Shown here: positions 26,194 through 34,835 of the stretch, in pieces
How the letters are laid out: each line of letters begins with the position of its first letter
Numbering within the stretch: position 1 is the stretch's first letter
From: Rothia gullae
Lineage (GTDB): Bacteria; Actinomycetota; Actinomycetes; Actinomycetales; Micrococcaceae
Assembly: GCF_024294905.1 (NCBI RefSeq)
Contig: NZ_JANCOC010000010.1
Span: 30,347-94,346, forward strand
Direction: 5' to 3'
DNA: 64,000 bases
Program-made: the position numbers and the translations under genes
Notes under the pieces: model-generated
What the model saw: only the letters and a program-made list of their open reading frames with translations
Told to the model about the DNA's origin: nothing
Databases searched by the model: none

Positions 26194-27804
26194 TTACTTG
26201 GTGGCGTTGACGGCTGCGTCTGCGTCCAGGGGCGCCAGGCCGGAGGCGGTCAGCACGGCGCGCAGCGGGGCGGCGGACTTGTTGACGGTTTCGAGGGTTT
26301 CGGAGTCCGGGTTGGAGTCCATGACGAGTCCTGCACCTGCCTGTACATAGGCGGTGCCTTCCTTGAGGACGGCGGTGCGGATGGCGATTGCCATGTCCAT
26401 GTTGCCGGCGAAGTCGAAGTAGCCGCATACGCCTCCGTAGACGCCGCGGCGGGTGGGTTCGTATTCGTCGATGAGCTGCATGGCACGCGGCTTGGGCGCG
26501 CCGGAGAGGGTGCCCGCCGGGAAGGCGACACGCAGCACGTCGTAGGCGCTGAACTGCGGGTCGAGTTCGGCGCTGACGGCGGAGGAAATGTGCATGATGT
26601 GGCTGAAACGCTCAATGATCATGAACTGGTCGACGGATACGGTGCCGGGCTTGGCGATGCGTGAGAGGTCGTTGCGTGCCAGGTCGACGAGCATGAGGTG
26701 TTCGGAGCGTTCCTTTTCGTCGGCGAGCAGTTCCTCGGCGAGTGCGAGGTCTTCTTCGCGGGTTGCACCGCGCGGTCGGGAACCGGCAATGGGGTGGGTG
26801 CTGGCGATGCCGTCCTTGAGGGTGACGAGCGCCTCCGGGGAGGAACCAACGACGTGGAAGGGGATGCCGTTGCTGTCTTCAAAGTTGAAGAGGTACATGT
26901 ACGGCGAGGGGTTGGACTGGCGCAGTACACGGTACACGTCGAGGGGCTTGGCGTTGGTTTCGGCTTCGAATCGGCGTGAGAGCACGATCTGGAAGACGTC
27001 GCCGTCGATGATGTTCTTCTTGGAGCGGTCGATGGCGTCCTTGAAGCCCTGTTCGCTCCAGGTGAGGGTGACGTCTTCGCGGACCTTACGGTCAACGTCT
27101 GCCACGCCGGAGAGAGTGGAGGTGGTTGCGGCGGCGCCGCGCTGCAGGCGGCGGAGCATGCTGTGCAGGCGCGCGACGGCATCCTCGTAGGCGCCGTCAA
27201 CGTTTTCGCTGGTACCGTTGAAGTTGATGGCGTTGGCGACGAGCAGGACGGTGCCGTCCTTGTTGTCATGGATTGCCATGTCGGAGACCATGTTGAGCGC
27301 GAATTCGGGCAGGTTCACGTCGTCGGCGGGCGGGAAGGGCAGGTGCTCCCAGTGGCGTACGACATCCCAGCCGAGGTAGCCGACCAGGCCGGAGGTGAGC
27401 GGCGGCAGGGTCGGGTCGGGTTCGGTGTAGAGCATCTGCAGGGTCTTTGCGATGGCTTCTACGGGGTCGCCGTCGACGGGTGCGCCGGCGGGGGTGCGGC
27501 CCTGCCAGTGGACTGCGCCGTCAACGGTGGTAAGGGTGGAGCGGGAGGATGCGCCGATGAAGGAGTAGCGGTCCCAGGCTGCGGATTCGCCTTCTGCGGA
27601 GATTTTGGCGGATTCGAGCAGGAAGGTGCCGTGGGCTGCTTCGACGGGTTCGCCCTGGTCGTTTTGGAGTACAAGGGATCGGTAGATGCCGATGGGGGTG
27701 AGTGAGTCGGCGAGGATTTTGATGTGTACGGGAATGACGCGGGTGCCGGCTGCGCGAGCGCGGAATTCTTCGAGGCTGGGGGTGATGGTGCCCAAATCCT
27801 GCAT
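26194..27804 (-). CDS. trpE: Anthranilate synthase component I
   Basis: A 536-residue chorismate-using enzyme making anthranilate with ammonia or glutamine from TrpG. The N-terminal domain keeps the tryptophan feedback site (FLLESAK near residue 81), and the C-terminal chorismate-binding domain has [38 protein letters not shown] and the closing [13 protein letters not shown]. Length is normal. It is the first gene of a trpE-trpC unit; no trpG lies nearby. Feedback inhibition is expected from the LLES motif. The 215-bp upstream region holds a hairpin but no Trp-codon-rich leader peptide, so classic attenuation is not supported. Confidence 0.97.
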   Translation of the reverse strand: MQDLGTITPSLEEFRARAAGTRVIPVHIKILADSLTPIGIYRSLVLQNDQGEPVEAAHGTFLLESAKISAEGESAAWDRYSFIGASSRSTLTTVDGAVHWQGRTPAGAPVDGDPVEAIAKTLQMLYTEPDPTLPPLTSGLVGYLGWDVVRHWEHLPFPPADDVNLPEFALNMVSDMAIHDNKDGTVLLVANAINFNGTSENVDGAYEDAVARLHSMLRRLQRGAAATTSTLSGVADVDRKVREDVTLTWSEQGFKDAIDRSKKNIIDGDVFQIVLSRRFEAETNAKPLDVYRVLRQSNPSPYMYLFNFEDSNGIPFHVVGSSPEALVTLKDGIASTHPIAGSRPRGATREEDLALAEELLADEKERSEHLMLVDLARNDLSRIAKPGTVSVDQFMIIERFSHIMHISSAVSAELDPQFSAYDVLRVAFPAGTLSGAPKPRAMQLIDEYEPTRRGVYGGVCGYFDFAGNMDMAIAIRTAVLKEGTAYVQAGAGLVMDSNPDSETLETVNKSAAPLRAVLTASGLAPLDADAAVNATK

Positions 27805-27930
27805 TGCTGTACTCCTTGGTGTTGGGTTGGGAGCGCGTCGGTGCGCTGTGTCCCTTAGCTGCCGCGCGGGGTTTTTACCGGTGCATGCGGTTTTACCGGT
27901 ACATGGGGGTACCGGGACATATGTGCCGGT

Positions 27931-27970
27931 GTGTATCTCTCTGGCGCATACCTGCCAGATTCAGATACAC
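27931..27970. other. Hairpin upstream of trpE / downstream of ribH
   Basis: GTGTATCT at 27931-27938 pairs with AGATACAC at 27963-27970, and CTGGC with GCCAG inside. It lies between the ribH stop and the trpE start, both on the minus strand; it may end riboflavin-operon transcription or lie in the trpE leader. No T-run of note. Two copies of TTTTACCGGT lie just to its left. Confidence 0.5.
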
Positions 27971-28103
27971 CCGATAATGCCTGATAAATCCCGGTAAGCC
28001 TGGTGCGCGGGTTGTTTCAGTTTAACCGGTGCTACGGCCCAGTTTCACGGTGAAGATCCAATAGTTCTCTTCGTAAAACTGAGCCGCGTACCGTTCAGCC
28101 GTG

Positions 28104-28579
<476 letters not shown>

Positions 28580-28634
28580 TGTGTTCTCCTTGTGGGGTTT
28601 GGGTTATTGAAAAGTTTAGTTTGTAGGGGTGCCG

Positions 28635-29456
28635 CTACGCGCTTTTGAGTACGTGGCGCATACGCTCACGCTTAGTCTGCAGGTAGTGTGCGTTCTCGAC
28701 TCGGGCGGGAATTTCGTCCGGGATGAGTTCAGTAACCTGCAGGCCGAGGCTTTCGAGCGCCTCCTGCTTGGCGGGGTTGTTGGTCACGAGCCTCAGCTCG
28801 TTCACACCGAGTTCCTGCAGGATCAGTGCCGTCTGCGAGTAGTCGCGCATGTCGCCGTCCAGGCCAAGCGCCAGGTTCGCGTCGAGGGTGTCGAGCCCGG
28901 CATCCTGCAGCGCGTAGGCGCGGAGCTTGTTAACCAGGCCGATGCCGCGTCCTTCGTGGTTGCGCATGTAGATGAGGTACCCGCCGGTGCGGCCAATGAT
29001 GCGCAGGCCGTTCTCCAGCTGGGGTCCGCAATCGCATCGGAAGGAACCGAAAATGTCGCCGGTGGCGCATTCGGAGTGGATGCGCACCGCGGGCGCTCCC
29101 CCGTCCTCGGCGGGTACGGGGGTACCGTCACGGTCGAGGGCTCGGGCGCTGATGTGCTCGGCACCGTCTGCGAATCGCCAGGCGCGCAAACCGAACAGGC
29201 CCTGCGGGGTGGGTACGGCGACCTCTTCGGTGCTTTCGACCAGCAGCGGGCTGGGGTTGGGCACCATGTCGAGGGGGCTGACTCGGTAGCCTTCAGCGAG
29301 CTGGGAGGCGATGCGCAGGGATTCGGTGCTGAGCTCTTCAGCCTGTGCCTCAACCGGCTCGGCCAGGGTGCCCGGCTCTGCCAAGGTGACAGCCGCGGGG
29401 TTGCTCAGCTCTGCGGGGCTGCCCGGCGTTGCCTGGGTGTTAGGGGTTTCGCTCAT
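28635..29456 (-). CDS. ribA: GTP cyclohydrolase II
   Basis: A 273-residue protein opening the guanine ring of GTP, the first committed riboflavin step. The catalytic domain (about 66-273) shows RIHSECATGDIFGSFRCDCG with the three zinc Cys, NHEGRGIGLVNKLRAY with the active Arg, DANLALG, and LVTNNPAKQEALESLG. The first 65 residues are low-complexity Ala/Glu/Pro-rich sequence not seen in the family. In most actinobacteria this domain is the C-terminal half of a RibBA fusion; here it stands alone, because the RibB half is fused to riboflavin synthase in the next gene upstream, 8 bp away. Part of the ribM-D-EB-A-H operon under the FMN riboswitch. Confidence 0.94.
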   Translation of the reverse strand: MSETPNTQATPGSPAELSNPAAVTLAEPGTLAEPVEAQAEELSTESLRIASQLAEGYRVSPLDMVPNPSPLLVESTEEVAVPTPQGLFGLRAWRFADGAEHISARALDRDGTPVPAEDGGAPAVRIHSECATGDIFGSFRCDCGPQLENGLRIIGRTGGYLIYMRNHEGRGIGLVNKLRAYALQDAGLDTLDANLALGLDGDMRDYSQTALILQELGVNELRLVTNNPAKQEALESLGLQVTELIPDEIPARVENAHYLQTKRERMRHVLKSA

Positions 29457-29464
29457 GCGTTCGC

Positions 29465-30748
29465 CTACGCCTTAGCTACGTACTTGATGAGGTCTTCGAT
29501 AGAGATCATGGGCAGGTTGTGCTCGGTTGCGAAGGCGCGCAGTGCGTCGAAACGCATCATGGAGCCGTCGTCATTCACGACCTCGGCGATAACGCCCACG
29601 CCAGACAGGCCCGCCGCGAGGGAGAGTTCCACTGCGGCTTCGGTGTGGCCGGGGCGTTCCGCCACGCCGCCGTCAACGGCGCGCAGCGGGAAGATGTGGC
29701 CGGGGCGGGTGATGTCCGCCGGGGTCGAGGATGCATCCGCGAGGATCTGCACGGTGCGTGCGCGATCTGCCGCGGAGATGCCGGTGCTCACGCCGGATGC
29801 CGCATCGCAGGAGACGGTGTATGCGGTGCCCTTGGGGTCCTCGTTGTTGGTGACCATGGGCGGCAGGTTCATCTCGTCGGCACGCTTGTTGCTCAGGGGT
29901 GCGCAGACCACGCCGGAGGTGTAGCGGATCATGAAGCCCATCAGCTCGGGGGTTGCGTGCTCGGCGGCGAAGATGATGTCGCCTTCGTTTTCGCGGTCTT
30001 CGTCGTCGACGACGACCACGGCGCGACCTGCGGCGATAGCGTCCACTGCGGTCTGCACGCTGTCGAGGACGCTTGCGGCATCGGCGCGACGAGTCGCAAC
30101 CTGCTCAGAGGAAGATGCCTGGGGCACGCCTGCGAACGCGGTCAGACGCTGCACGTACTTAGCGAGCGCATCGGTCTCAAGGTTCACGCTGTCGCCGACC
30201 TTGAGGGCGCCGAGGTTGGTTGCCTTCAGGGTTTCGGGGATCAGGCCGACCTCGAACCATGCGGGGGTTTCACCGGGCTCAGAAACGGCAGTGACGGTCA
30301 GGGACACGCCAGAAACAGCGATGGAGCCCTTCTCAGCAAGCAGGGGTGCCAGTTCAGTGGGCAGGTTGAAACGCAGGGTGCTCCACGCCTCGTGCGCGGT
30401 GACGGATGCGAGGGTACCCACCGCATCCACGTGGCCCTGCACAACGTGACCGTCGAGGCGGCCACCGGCGGGCAGGCAGCGCTCCAGGTTGACGGTGTCA
30501 CCGGGGTTCAGGTTGCCGAGGTTGGTGCGGCGCAGAGTCTCACCCATCGCGTAGGCGCGGAACTGGCCGGGCTGCAGCTGGTCGAGGTCTATAGCGGTGA
30601 GGCATACACCGTTGACGGCGAGGGATCCGCCGTGTTCGAGGTCGGCGACAATGTCACCGGCATTGAGGGTCAGGTAGGCTGCGTCGCTACCTTCGATGGG
30701 GGTGATGGATTCTACGGTGCCGAGGGCGCCAATGATTCCGGTAAACAT
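29465..30748 (-). CDS. ribE-ribB: Fusion of riboflavin synthase (RibE) and 3,4-dihydroxy-2-butanone-4-phosphate synthase (RibB)
   Basis: A 427-residue bifunctional protein. Residues 1-202 are riboflavin synthase alpha with its two repeats ([26 protein letters not shown]; then [28 protein letters not shown]), which dismutates two lumazines into riboflavin. A linker of about 25 residues leads to DHBP synthase (228-427): [11 protein letters not shown] at 248, [25 protein letters not shown] and GHTEAAVEL, all active-site elements. RibB makes the four-carbon unit that RibH joins to the pyrimidine. There is no stop or frameshift at the seam. ATG 30748 is preceded by AAAAGGAAAAG; an upstream in-frame extension is repetitive and unlikely. 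Fusion of these two steps is not the usual actinobacterial arrangement (RibBA). Confidence 0.94.
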   Translation of the reverse strand: MFTGIIGALGTVESITPIEGSDAAYLTLNAGDIVADLEHGGSLAVNGVCLTAIDLDQLQPGQFRAYAMGETLRRTNLGNLNPGDTVNLERCLPAGGRLDGHVVQGHVDAVGTLASVTAHEAWSTLRFNLPTELAPLLAEKGSIAVSGVSLTVTAVSEPGETPAWFEVGLIPETLKATNLGALKVGDSVNLETDALAKYVQRLTAFAGVPQASSSEQVATRRADAASVLDSVQTAVDAIAAGRAVVVVDDEDRENEGDIIFAAEHATPELMGFMIRYTSGVVCAPLSNKRADEMNLPPMVTNNEDPKGTAYTVSCDAASGVSTGISAADRARTVQILADASSTPADITRPGHIFPLRAVDGGVAERPGHTEAAVELSLAAGLSGVGVIAEVVNDDGSMMRFDALRAFATEHNLPMISIEDLIKYVAKA

Positions 30749-30882
30749 GTGTGCTTTTCCTTTTCTCGCCGTGTCCGCCGGGGCGTCGTCGTTGAGGGCG
30801 ACGGGCGGCGATGGTTTGTTCGTTGGTATAACTATACGTATTTTTCGAATATTCCCCGTGACGGGGAGTTTTTGTGCCAGCA

Positions 30883-30990
30883 TGCGAACCAGCCGGCATG
30901 AATTAGCCGGTGCAAACTCGCCAGTGCGAACCAGCCGGCACAAACTAGCCGGACGCAGGCGGGGGTTCCTTGAGGTACTATCCCCCCGCC
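30883..30990. repeat. Degenerate 14-bp repeats and a stem-loop between ribD and ribE-ribB
   Basis: TGCGAACCAGCCGGCA starts at 30883 and again at 30925, part of a 28-bp direct repeat with three mismatches and a 42-bp period; each is built of smaller AACYAGCCGG units. Next, GCGGGGGTT near 30959 can pair with the CCCCCCGC run near 30982-30990. The spacer (30749-31042) is unusually long for this operon and may modulate read-through to the distal genes. Confidence 0.6.
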
Positions 30991-31011
30991 CGCGCTCAAC
31001 CCAGGCGGAGG

Positions 31012-31051
31012 CTAGTCCAGCCGCTACTAGTCCAGTCTCCGTCTAGTCCAG
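31012..31051. repeat. Stop-codon repeat array after ribD
   Basis: CTAGTCCAG at 31012, 31027 and 31043, spacing 15-16 bp. The copy at 31043 is the last codons and stop of ribD on the minus strand; the other two follow downstream. Confidence 0.8.
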
Positions 31052-32353
31052 CCTCAGTTCGGGCGCGTGGCAGGCATCCAGCTTCGGCAGGGTACGCCGC
31101 TGCCCGGGGGCCTGCGCCGTTCCGCGAGGTGCCGGCACCAGGTGCGTTGCGGTGTCATTGCCCAGCACGCGCACCGCCGGGAACATACCCAGGTCGTCCA
31201 ATTGCAGGCGCGGCGCCTGCGCGAGGGTGTCCACGAGCAGACCGTACACGGCGCTCTTACCCTGTCCCATAATCATGGGGGCGCGGTACCAGACCATCTC
31301 GTCGATGAGGTCTTCACCGGCGAAGAGGCCGACCATGCCGGGGCCGCCCTCAATCATGAGGTGCCGCACCCCGCAGGCGTACAGCTCATCGAGCAATTCA
31401 CGCGGGTCGTGGGTGAAGACCTGCAGGAAATTCTGCGGGTCCATCTCCACACCTTCGGGCGGGTTGAAGCCGCGCACGCGGTAGTTCTCGGTAATCTCGG
31501 TTTTGCCCATGACCACGCGCAGCGGCTGCTTCTCGAAGCGTTCCCCGTTGGCGTCGCGCGCGTCCAGGGTCGGGTCGTCCATGAGGGTGGTGCGGGTACC
31601 GATCATGACGGCGTCGGCGCGGTGACGAATCAGGTGCCCGTCAATGCGCGCGGCGGGGCCGGTAATCCACTTGCTCGTACCATCAACTGCCGCAATGAAC
31701 CCGTCCAGGGTGGAGGCGCTCTTTGCGGTAATGAAGGGGCGGCGTTCGGCGGCGGCAATGAACCAGCGCTCGTTCAGCAGGTAGGATGCGTTCGCGAACT
31801 CCTCCATGGCGTGCACGGTGACGCCCTGCGAGCTCAGGTAGGCGGCGCCTCCGGCTGCGTTTTCGGTGTCGTCGCTGTAGGCGTAGTAGAGTTCGCTGAT
31901 GCCCGCCTCGGCGACGGCGTGGGAGCAGGGGCCAGTGCGTCCGGTGTGGTTGCAGGGCTCGAGGCTCACGTACATGCGGGCGCCGGTGAGGTCAGTTCCC
32001 GCAGCCCGGGCGGCGGCGAGGGCGTCGGCTTCGGCGTGCGGGGTGCCTGCGCCTCGGTGGTAGCCCACGTGCAGCAGATGCCCGTGCGCGTCAGTGATGA
32101 CGGCGCCGACGAGGGGGTTCGCGCCGCGGATACCCTGGCGTGCCGCCTGCAGTGCCAGGGTCATGGCCTCTGCGTGGCTGAGCTCCTGCTCGGGGCTGGG
32201 CAGCTGAAGGGTGCGTGCGGCGGGCAACCCGGCGAGGTGACCGTACTCCGCGGCGGAATAGTCCGCATCGTTGCGCGGCGAAGATACGCTCGGGGTAACG
32301 GTTACGGGCAGGTGCGCGCTCGCCAGCACCTGTAGCGAGGGGTTCTGCGGCAT
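31043..32353 (-). CDS. ribD: Bifunctional diaminohydroxyphosphoribosylaminopyrimidine deaminase/reductase
   Basis: A 436-residue RibD carrying out the second and third riboflavin steps. After an unusual 55-residue N-terminal lead comes the deaminase domain with zinc ligands HAE (106-108) and PCNHTGRTGPC (133-143), then the NADPH-dependent reductase domain (about 205-420: KSASTLDGFIAAVDG, WITGPAARIDGHLIRHRADAVMIG, IEGGPGMVGLFAGEDLIDE). The C-terminal 35 residues are Pro/Arg-rich. The start ATG 32353 directly abuts the ribM stop (TAAATG), so translation is coupled. Downstream sequence repeats the last codons of the gene. Second gene of the FMN-riboswitch operon. Confidence 0.95.
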   Translation of the reverse strand: MPQNPSLQVLASAHLPVTVTPSVSSPRNDADYSAAEYGHLAGLPAARTLQLPSPEQELSHAEAMTLALQAARQGIRGANPLVGAVITDAHGHLLHVGYHRGAGTPHAEADALAAARAAGTDLTGARMYVSLEPCNHTGRTGPCSHAVAEAGISELYYAYSDDTENAAGGAAYLSSQGVTVHAMEEFANASYLLNERWFIAAAERRPFITAKSASTLDGFIAAVDGTSKWITGPAARIDGHLIRHRADAVMIGTRTTLMDDPTLDARDANGERFEKQPLRVVMGKTEITENYRVRGFNPPEGVEMDPQNFLQVFTHDPRELLDELYACGVRHLMIEGGPGMVGLFAGEDLIDEMVWYRAPMIMGQGKSAVYGLLVDTLAQAPRLQLDDLGMFPAVRVLGNDTATHLVPAPRGTAQAPGQRRTLPKLDACHAPELRLD

Positions 32354-33085
32354 TTATGCACGGCCCTTCTGCACGTCGGTTACCTCAACGGTCACGTCGG
32401 GGAACTGGGTCTGCACCTGGGTCTTCTGCGCCTCCATGTTGCGGGTGCGCCACCAGACGAAGAAGCCGACCAGGGTGAAGCATCCGTAGAACACGTACAT
32501 GAAGGAGGTCGCGTAGTAGCCTGCGCTCCACAGCAGAGGCACGCCGACCAGGTCGACGGCAACCCAGATGAGCCAGAATTCAACCCAGCCGCGCGCCATG
32601 CCGTAGGTGGCGAGCAGCGAGCCGGTGAAGATCCAGGCGTCGGACCAGACCGGTTCGTAGGAGCCGAGGGCACGGAAGATGGGGGTGAGCAGCAGGGTAC
32701 CCGCGACCATGGCGACAACCAGACCTGCACGTTCGGTGTTGGTAGCCCACTTGGGAATTACCGCGACACCTTCGGAGGCGTCACCACCGGCGGCGCGGGT
32801 GGTGCGCCAACGATGCCAGCCCCAGATGGACACGGCAATAAACATAATCTGGCGGCCTGCCTGGCCGAGCATGGTGACGGGGTGCGGGCTGCCGACGAGG
32901 GCGCCCAGGAAGACGGTGAGGAGCAGCAGGTTGCCGAGAATGCCGACGGGCCACGCCCATACTTTGCGTCGCATGCCGCCGAGCGCCGATGCCAGGCCGA
33001 ATGCGTTTCCGAGAACTTCGCGCACGAGGAGGGACTGGTCCCCCACGTGAATTTGTGCGTCGAAGAGCCACCGCAAGATGTCCAT
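32354..33085 (-). CDS. ribM: Riboflavin transporter RibM (PnuC family)
   Basis: A 243-residue membrane protein of the PnuC family with about seven helices (near residues 20-35, 43-65, 73-92, 120-138, 145-160, 170-200, 205-222). PnuC proteins move vitamin precursors by facilitated diffusion; in actinobacteria the member encoded first in the riboflavin operon, behind an FMN riboswitch, is RibM, which takes up riboflavin. Position decides the assignment here; nicotinamide riboside transport is the alternative. Family features WGWHRWR and GWVEFWLIWVAVDLVGVPLL are present. The start ATG 33085 (MDILRWLFDA) has an AGAGAGGAAAG ribosome site; a longer frame runs into the leader and is not used. Confidence 0.88.
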   Translation of the reverse strand: MDILRWLFDAQIHVGDQSLLVREVLGNAFGLASALGGMRRKVWAWPVGILGNLLLLTVFLGALVGSPHPVTMLGQAGRQIMFIAVSIWGWHRWRTTRAAGGDASEGVAVIPKWATNTERAGLVVAMVAGTLLLTPIFRALGSYEPVWSDAWIFTGSLLATYGMARGWVEFWLIWVAVDLVGVPLLWSAGYYATSFMYVFYGCFTLVGFFVWWRTRNMEAQKTQVQTQFPDVTVEVTDVQKGRA

Positions 33086-33368
33086 TGTTTCTTTCCTCTC
33101 TGAGTTGGACCGTGTGTCGGATGCGCTGTGGGCGCATCTGCGGCGGCTCCGGGGAGAGGAACAGAAAAGGGCGGCTACCGCGGGCATCTTATGGGGTGCC
33201 CGGTATCCGTGGTGAGGCGGGAGCGGCGAATCAGCCAACCGTGGCTGACATCAGCCGGTTGCGGTCGAGGGGAATAACGTACCGGCACCTACGAAAGGTG
33301 CCTCTCCCCTGTTTCATAGAAAGTGTTTCATAGAAAGCTGCCTCGCAGAAAACCGCTGTGCTCTCGAG

Positions 33369-33422
33369 TAACAGTTTTCCCAAGCAACAGTTTTTGCGAG
33401 CAACAGTTTTCTCAAGTAACTG
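33369..33422. repeat. 16-bp tandem repeats in the riboswitch-operon leader
   Basis: TAACAG at 33369, CAACAG at 33385 and 33401, and TAACTG at 33417 head four units of exactly 16 bp (YAACAGTTTTnnnnAG). A second short direct repeat, GTTTCATAGAAAG, lies at about 33310 and 33324. They sit in the 400-nt stretch between the FMN aptamer and the ribM start, where the expression platform should be. Confidence 0.8.
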
Positions 33423-33490
33423 CTTCGGTGAACCCTGCACGCAATCCCGGTTTTCGGGAGGTGCGGCGGAGTGCGCTCCTGCCTTTTTCT

Positions 33491-33686
33491 GCTCGTGCTA
33501 CCTTCCATCCAGACTGTACTGTCGGCACCGGATTTTCACCGGTTCGGCCTCTCTTGCGGGCGGGCTTCTCTAGCGGAGTCTTGGCATCCTGTGCGGATGC
33601 GAAGATTCGTACGATTTTGCCTGCTTGCGAGAGCGGTTCGCGGGCTGTGACCGCCGGTTCGGAATTTCACCGACCCCGGAGCACGA
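33491..33686 (-). promoter_or_regulatory. FMN riboswitch (RFN element)
   Basis: The minus strand carries the conserved RFN blocks in order: GGTCGGTGAAATTCCGAACC, CGGCGGT, GCCCGCGA, then after a variable arm CCGGTGAAAATCCGG, TGCCGACAGTACAGTCTGGA and TGGAAGGTAGCACGAG. Both GTGAAA-type loops and the ACAGT...GTCTGGATGG motif match the FMN aptamer. It lies about 400 nt before ribM, so the FMN level should govern the whole ribM-ribD-ribEB-ribA-ribH unit. I could not identify a clear terminator or sequestor hairpin in the leader. Confidence 0.95.
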
Positions 33687-33719
33687 TGTTGATACTGATT
33701 ATGCCACAGCGCATACCGG

Positions 33720-34581
33720 GGGTTTAATTTGTTTTCTCTGGGATAACTTCCGTGACAAGATGACGTTTTATGACCGCATTTTTGTCTGATGCGTGGGAGC
33801 TCGTCTTTGCGGTTTGTCTTCAAAAGTCGTCTTTCCGGTACCGTTTGGGGGGCTCCACTGAGTACCTTTCGAGACTGCAATGTGTACATCTTCTACTCAG
33901 CTTGGCCGTAGGGCGTTTTTGAGAGGTTTGGCAGTCTGCTGAGGGGGTGTTTTATTACGGTTTTGTAACGATGGAGAGCACCAAACAGACCAAAGAGTGA
34001 CGGAGCCTTCTGAGAGGTTACCCAGAACACATTGAACACCCATCAATACCTTTATGACAAGGAATTATAACAATAAGGTTAAATTATTGATTTAAGTTTT
34101 AATCTAGGGGTTATTTAAGGTTATTCTTATCTGCAGGAGCTCCCATCACCGATAAACCGATTCCGTTGAGAGCGACATGATTCGGACCAACCGAGCACTC
34201 ACATCAAAAGCTTCTGCCATTTGAAGCTGGAAGACTACTCCATTGACTGCATTCTTTGGATAGTTTTCGACACAGCATCTGCGCGCACTAAACTGCGCGG
34301 TTTAAGCGGCATTAGATGCTGAGCTACTTCACCATCGGGAGGCAACCATACCGAATTGCTTTCTCAACGGAACCGGCGTGGGAGCCCCGTCGAAATACTT
34401 CCGGAAGAACGCGCAGCATGCGCCTTTATACACCTATGCAGGGGGCGTTGTGCGTATCGAACGGTCATAAGCTCCCGTTCTTCTGTCGTCGCCTACCGTG
34501 GTGCGCGATGGGGGTTACGGGAACCTTGCGGGATGGTTGATCCCGCGCGCTCTGCATTGTCTTGTGGAGTGTGGTGTGTTT
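33720..34581. other. Long intergenic region, possible small-RNA locus
   Basis: No convincing protein gene across about 860 bp; short frames here lack ribosome sites and recognisable products. 34000-34140 is strongly AT-rich. The 34200-34580 part is GC-richer and structured (for example GCGGGAT...ATCCCGC near 34535-34555) and runs straight into a strong plus-strand terminator at 34582, which no gene explains. A non-coding RNA transcribed on the plus strand is the simplest reading, but no RNA family was recognised. Confidence 0.4.
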
Positions 34582-34626
34582 GGGTGGCGTATTCGCAGTG
34601 CCGGAGCGGATACGCCACCCGTTTTT
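34582..34626 (+). terminator. Orphan intrinsic terminator
   Basis: GGGTGGCGTATTCGC pairs with GCGGATACGCCACCC (one G-U) and is followed by GTTTTT. It points along the plus strand, yet the nearest plus-strand gene is over 10 kb upstream. Confidence 0.85.
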
Positions 34627-34762
34627 AACGTGAGGGCGTACCGGACACGCGAAGCGGGGGCTCCGTCCTCAAGGCGGCTGGGTTCTTTGAAGTTAAGGCG
34701 CCGCAGAGGGGACACTCCCCCGCAAGCGTGAACCAGTACCCCCCCCCAAACGCATCCAAAAC

Positions 34763-34805
34763 ATAACGCTCCCCCACCTACACGCAGTAGATTGAGGGAG
34801 CGTTA
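34763..34805 (-). terminator. Intrinsic terminator of the fab cluster
   Basis: ATAACGCTCCC at 34763-34773 pairs with GGGAGCGTTAT at 34795-34805; on the minus strand GTTTTGG follows. It lies 30 bp beyond the fabF stop codon. A C9 run (34739-34747) lies just past it. Confidence 0.8.
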
Positions 34806-34835
34806 TATCTATATAAGGCTAGAAGCCCTGAAGGA

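Noticed and set aside
27805..28020. Trp attenuator before trpE
   Set aside because: A hairpin exists, but there is no short frame with adjacent Trp codons on the minus strand.
29519..32335. Long plus-strand frames opposite ribE-ribB and ribD
   Set aside because: Gly/His/Cys-rich shadow products without signal or family; the minus-strand enzymes are unmistakable.
34316..34628. Two overlapping short frames on the plus strand before the orphan terminator
   Set aside because: No ribosome site, no homology, and the second runs into the terminator stem; a non-coding RNA is more plausible.
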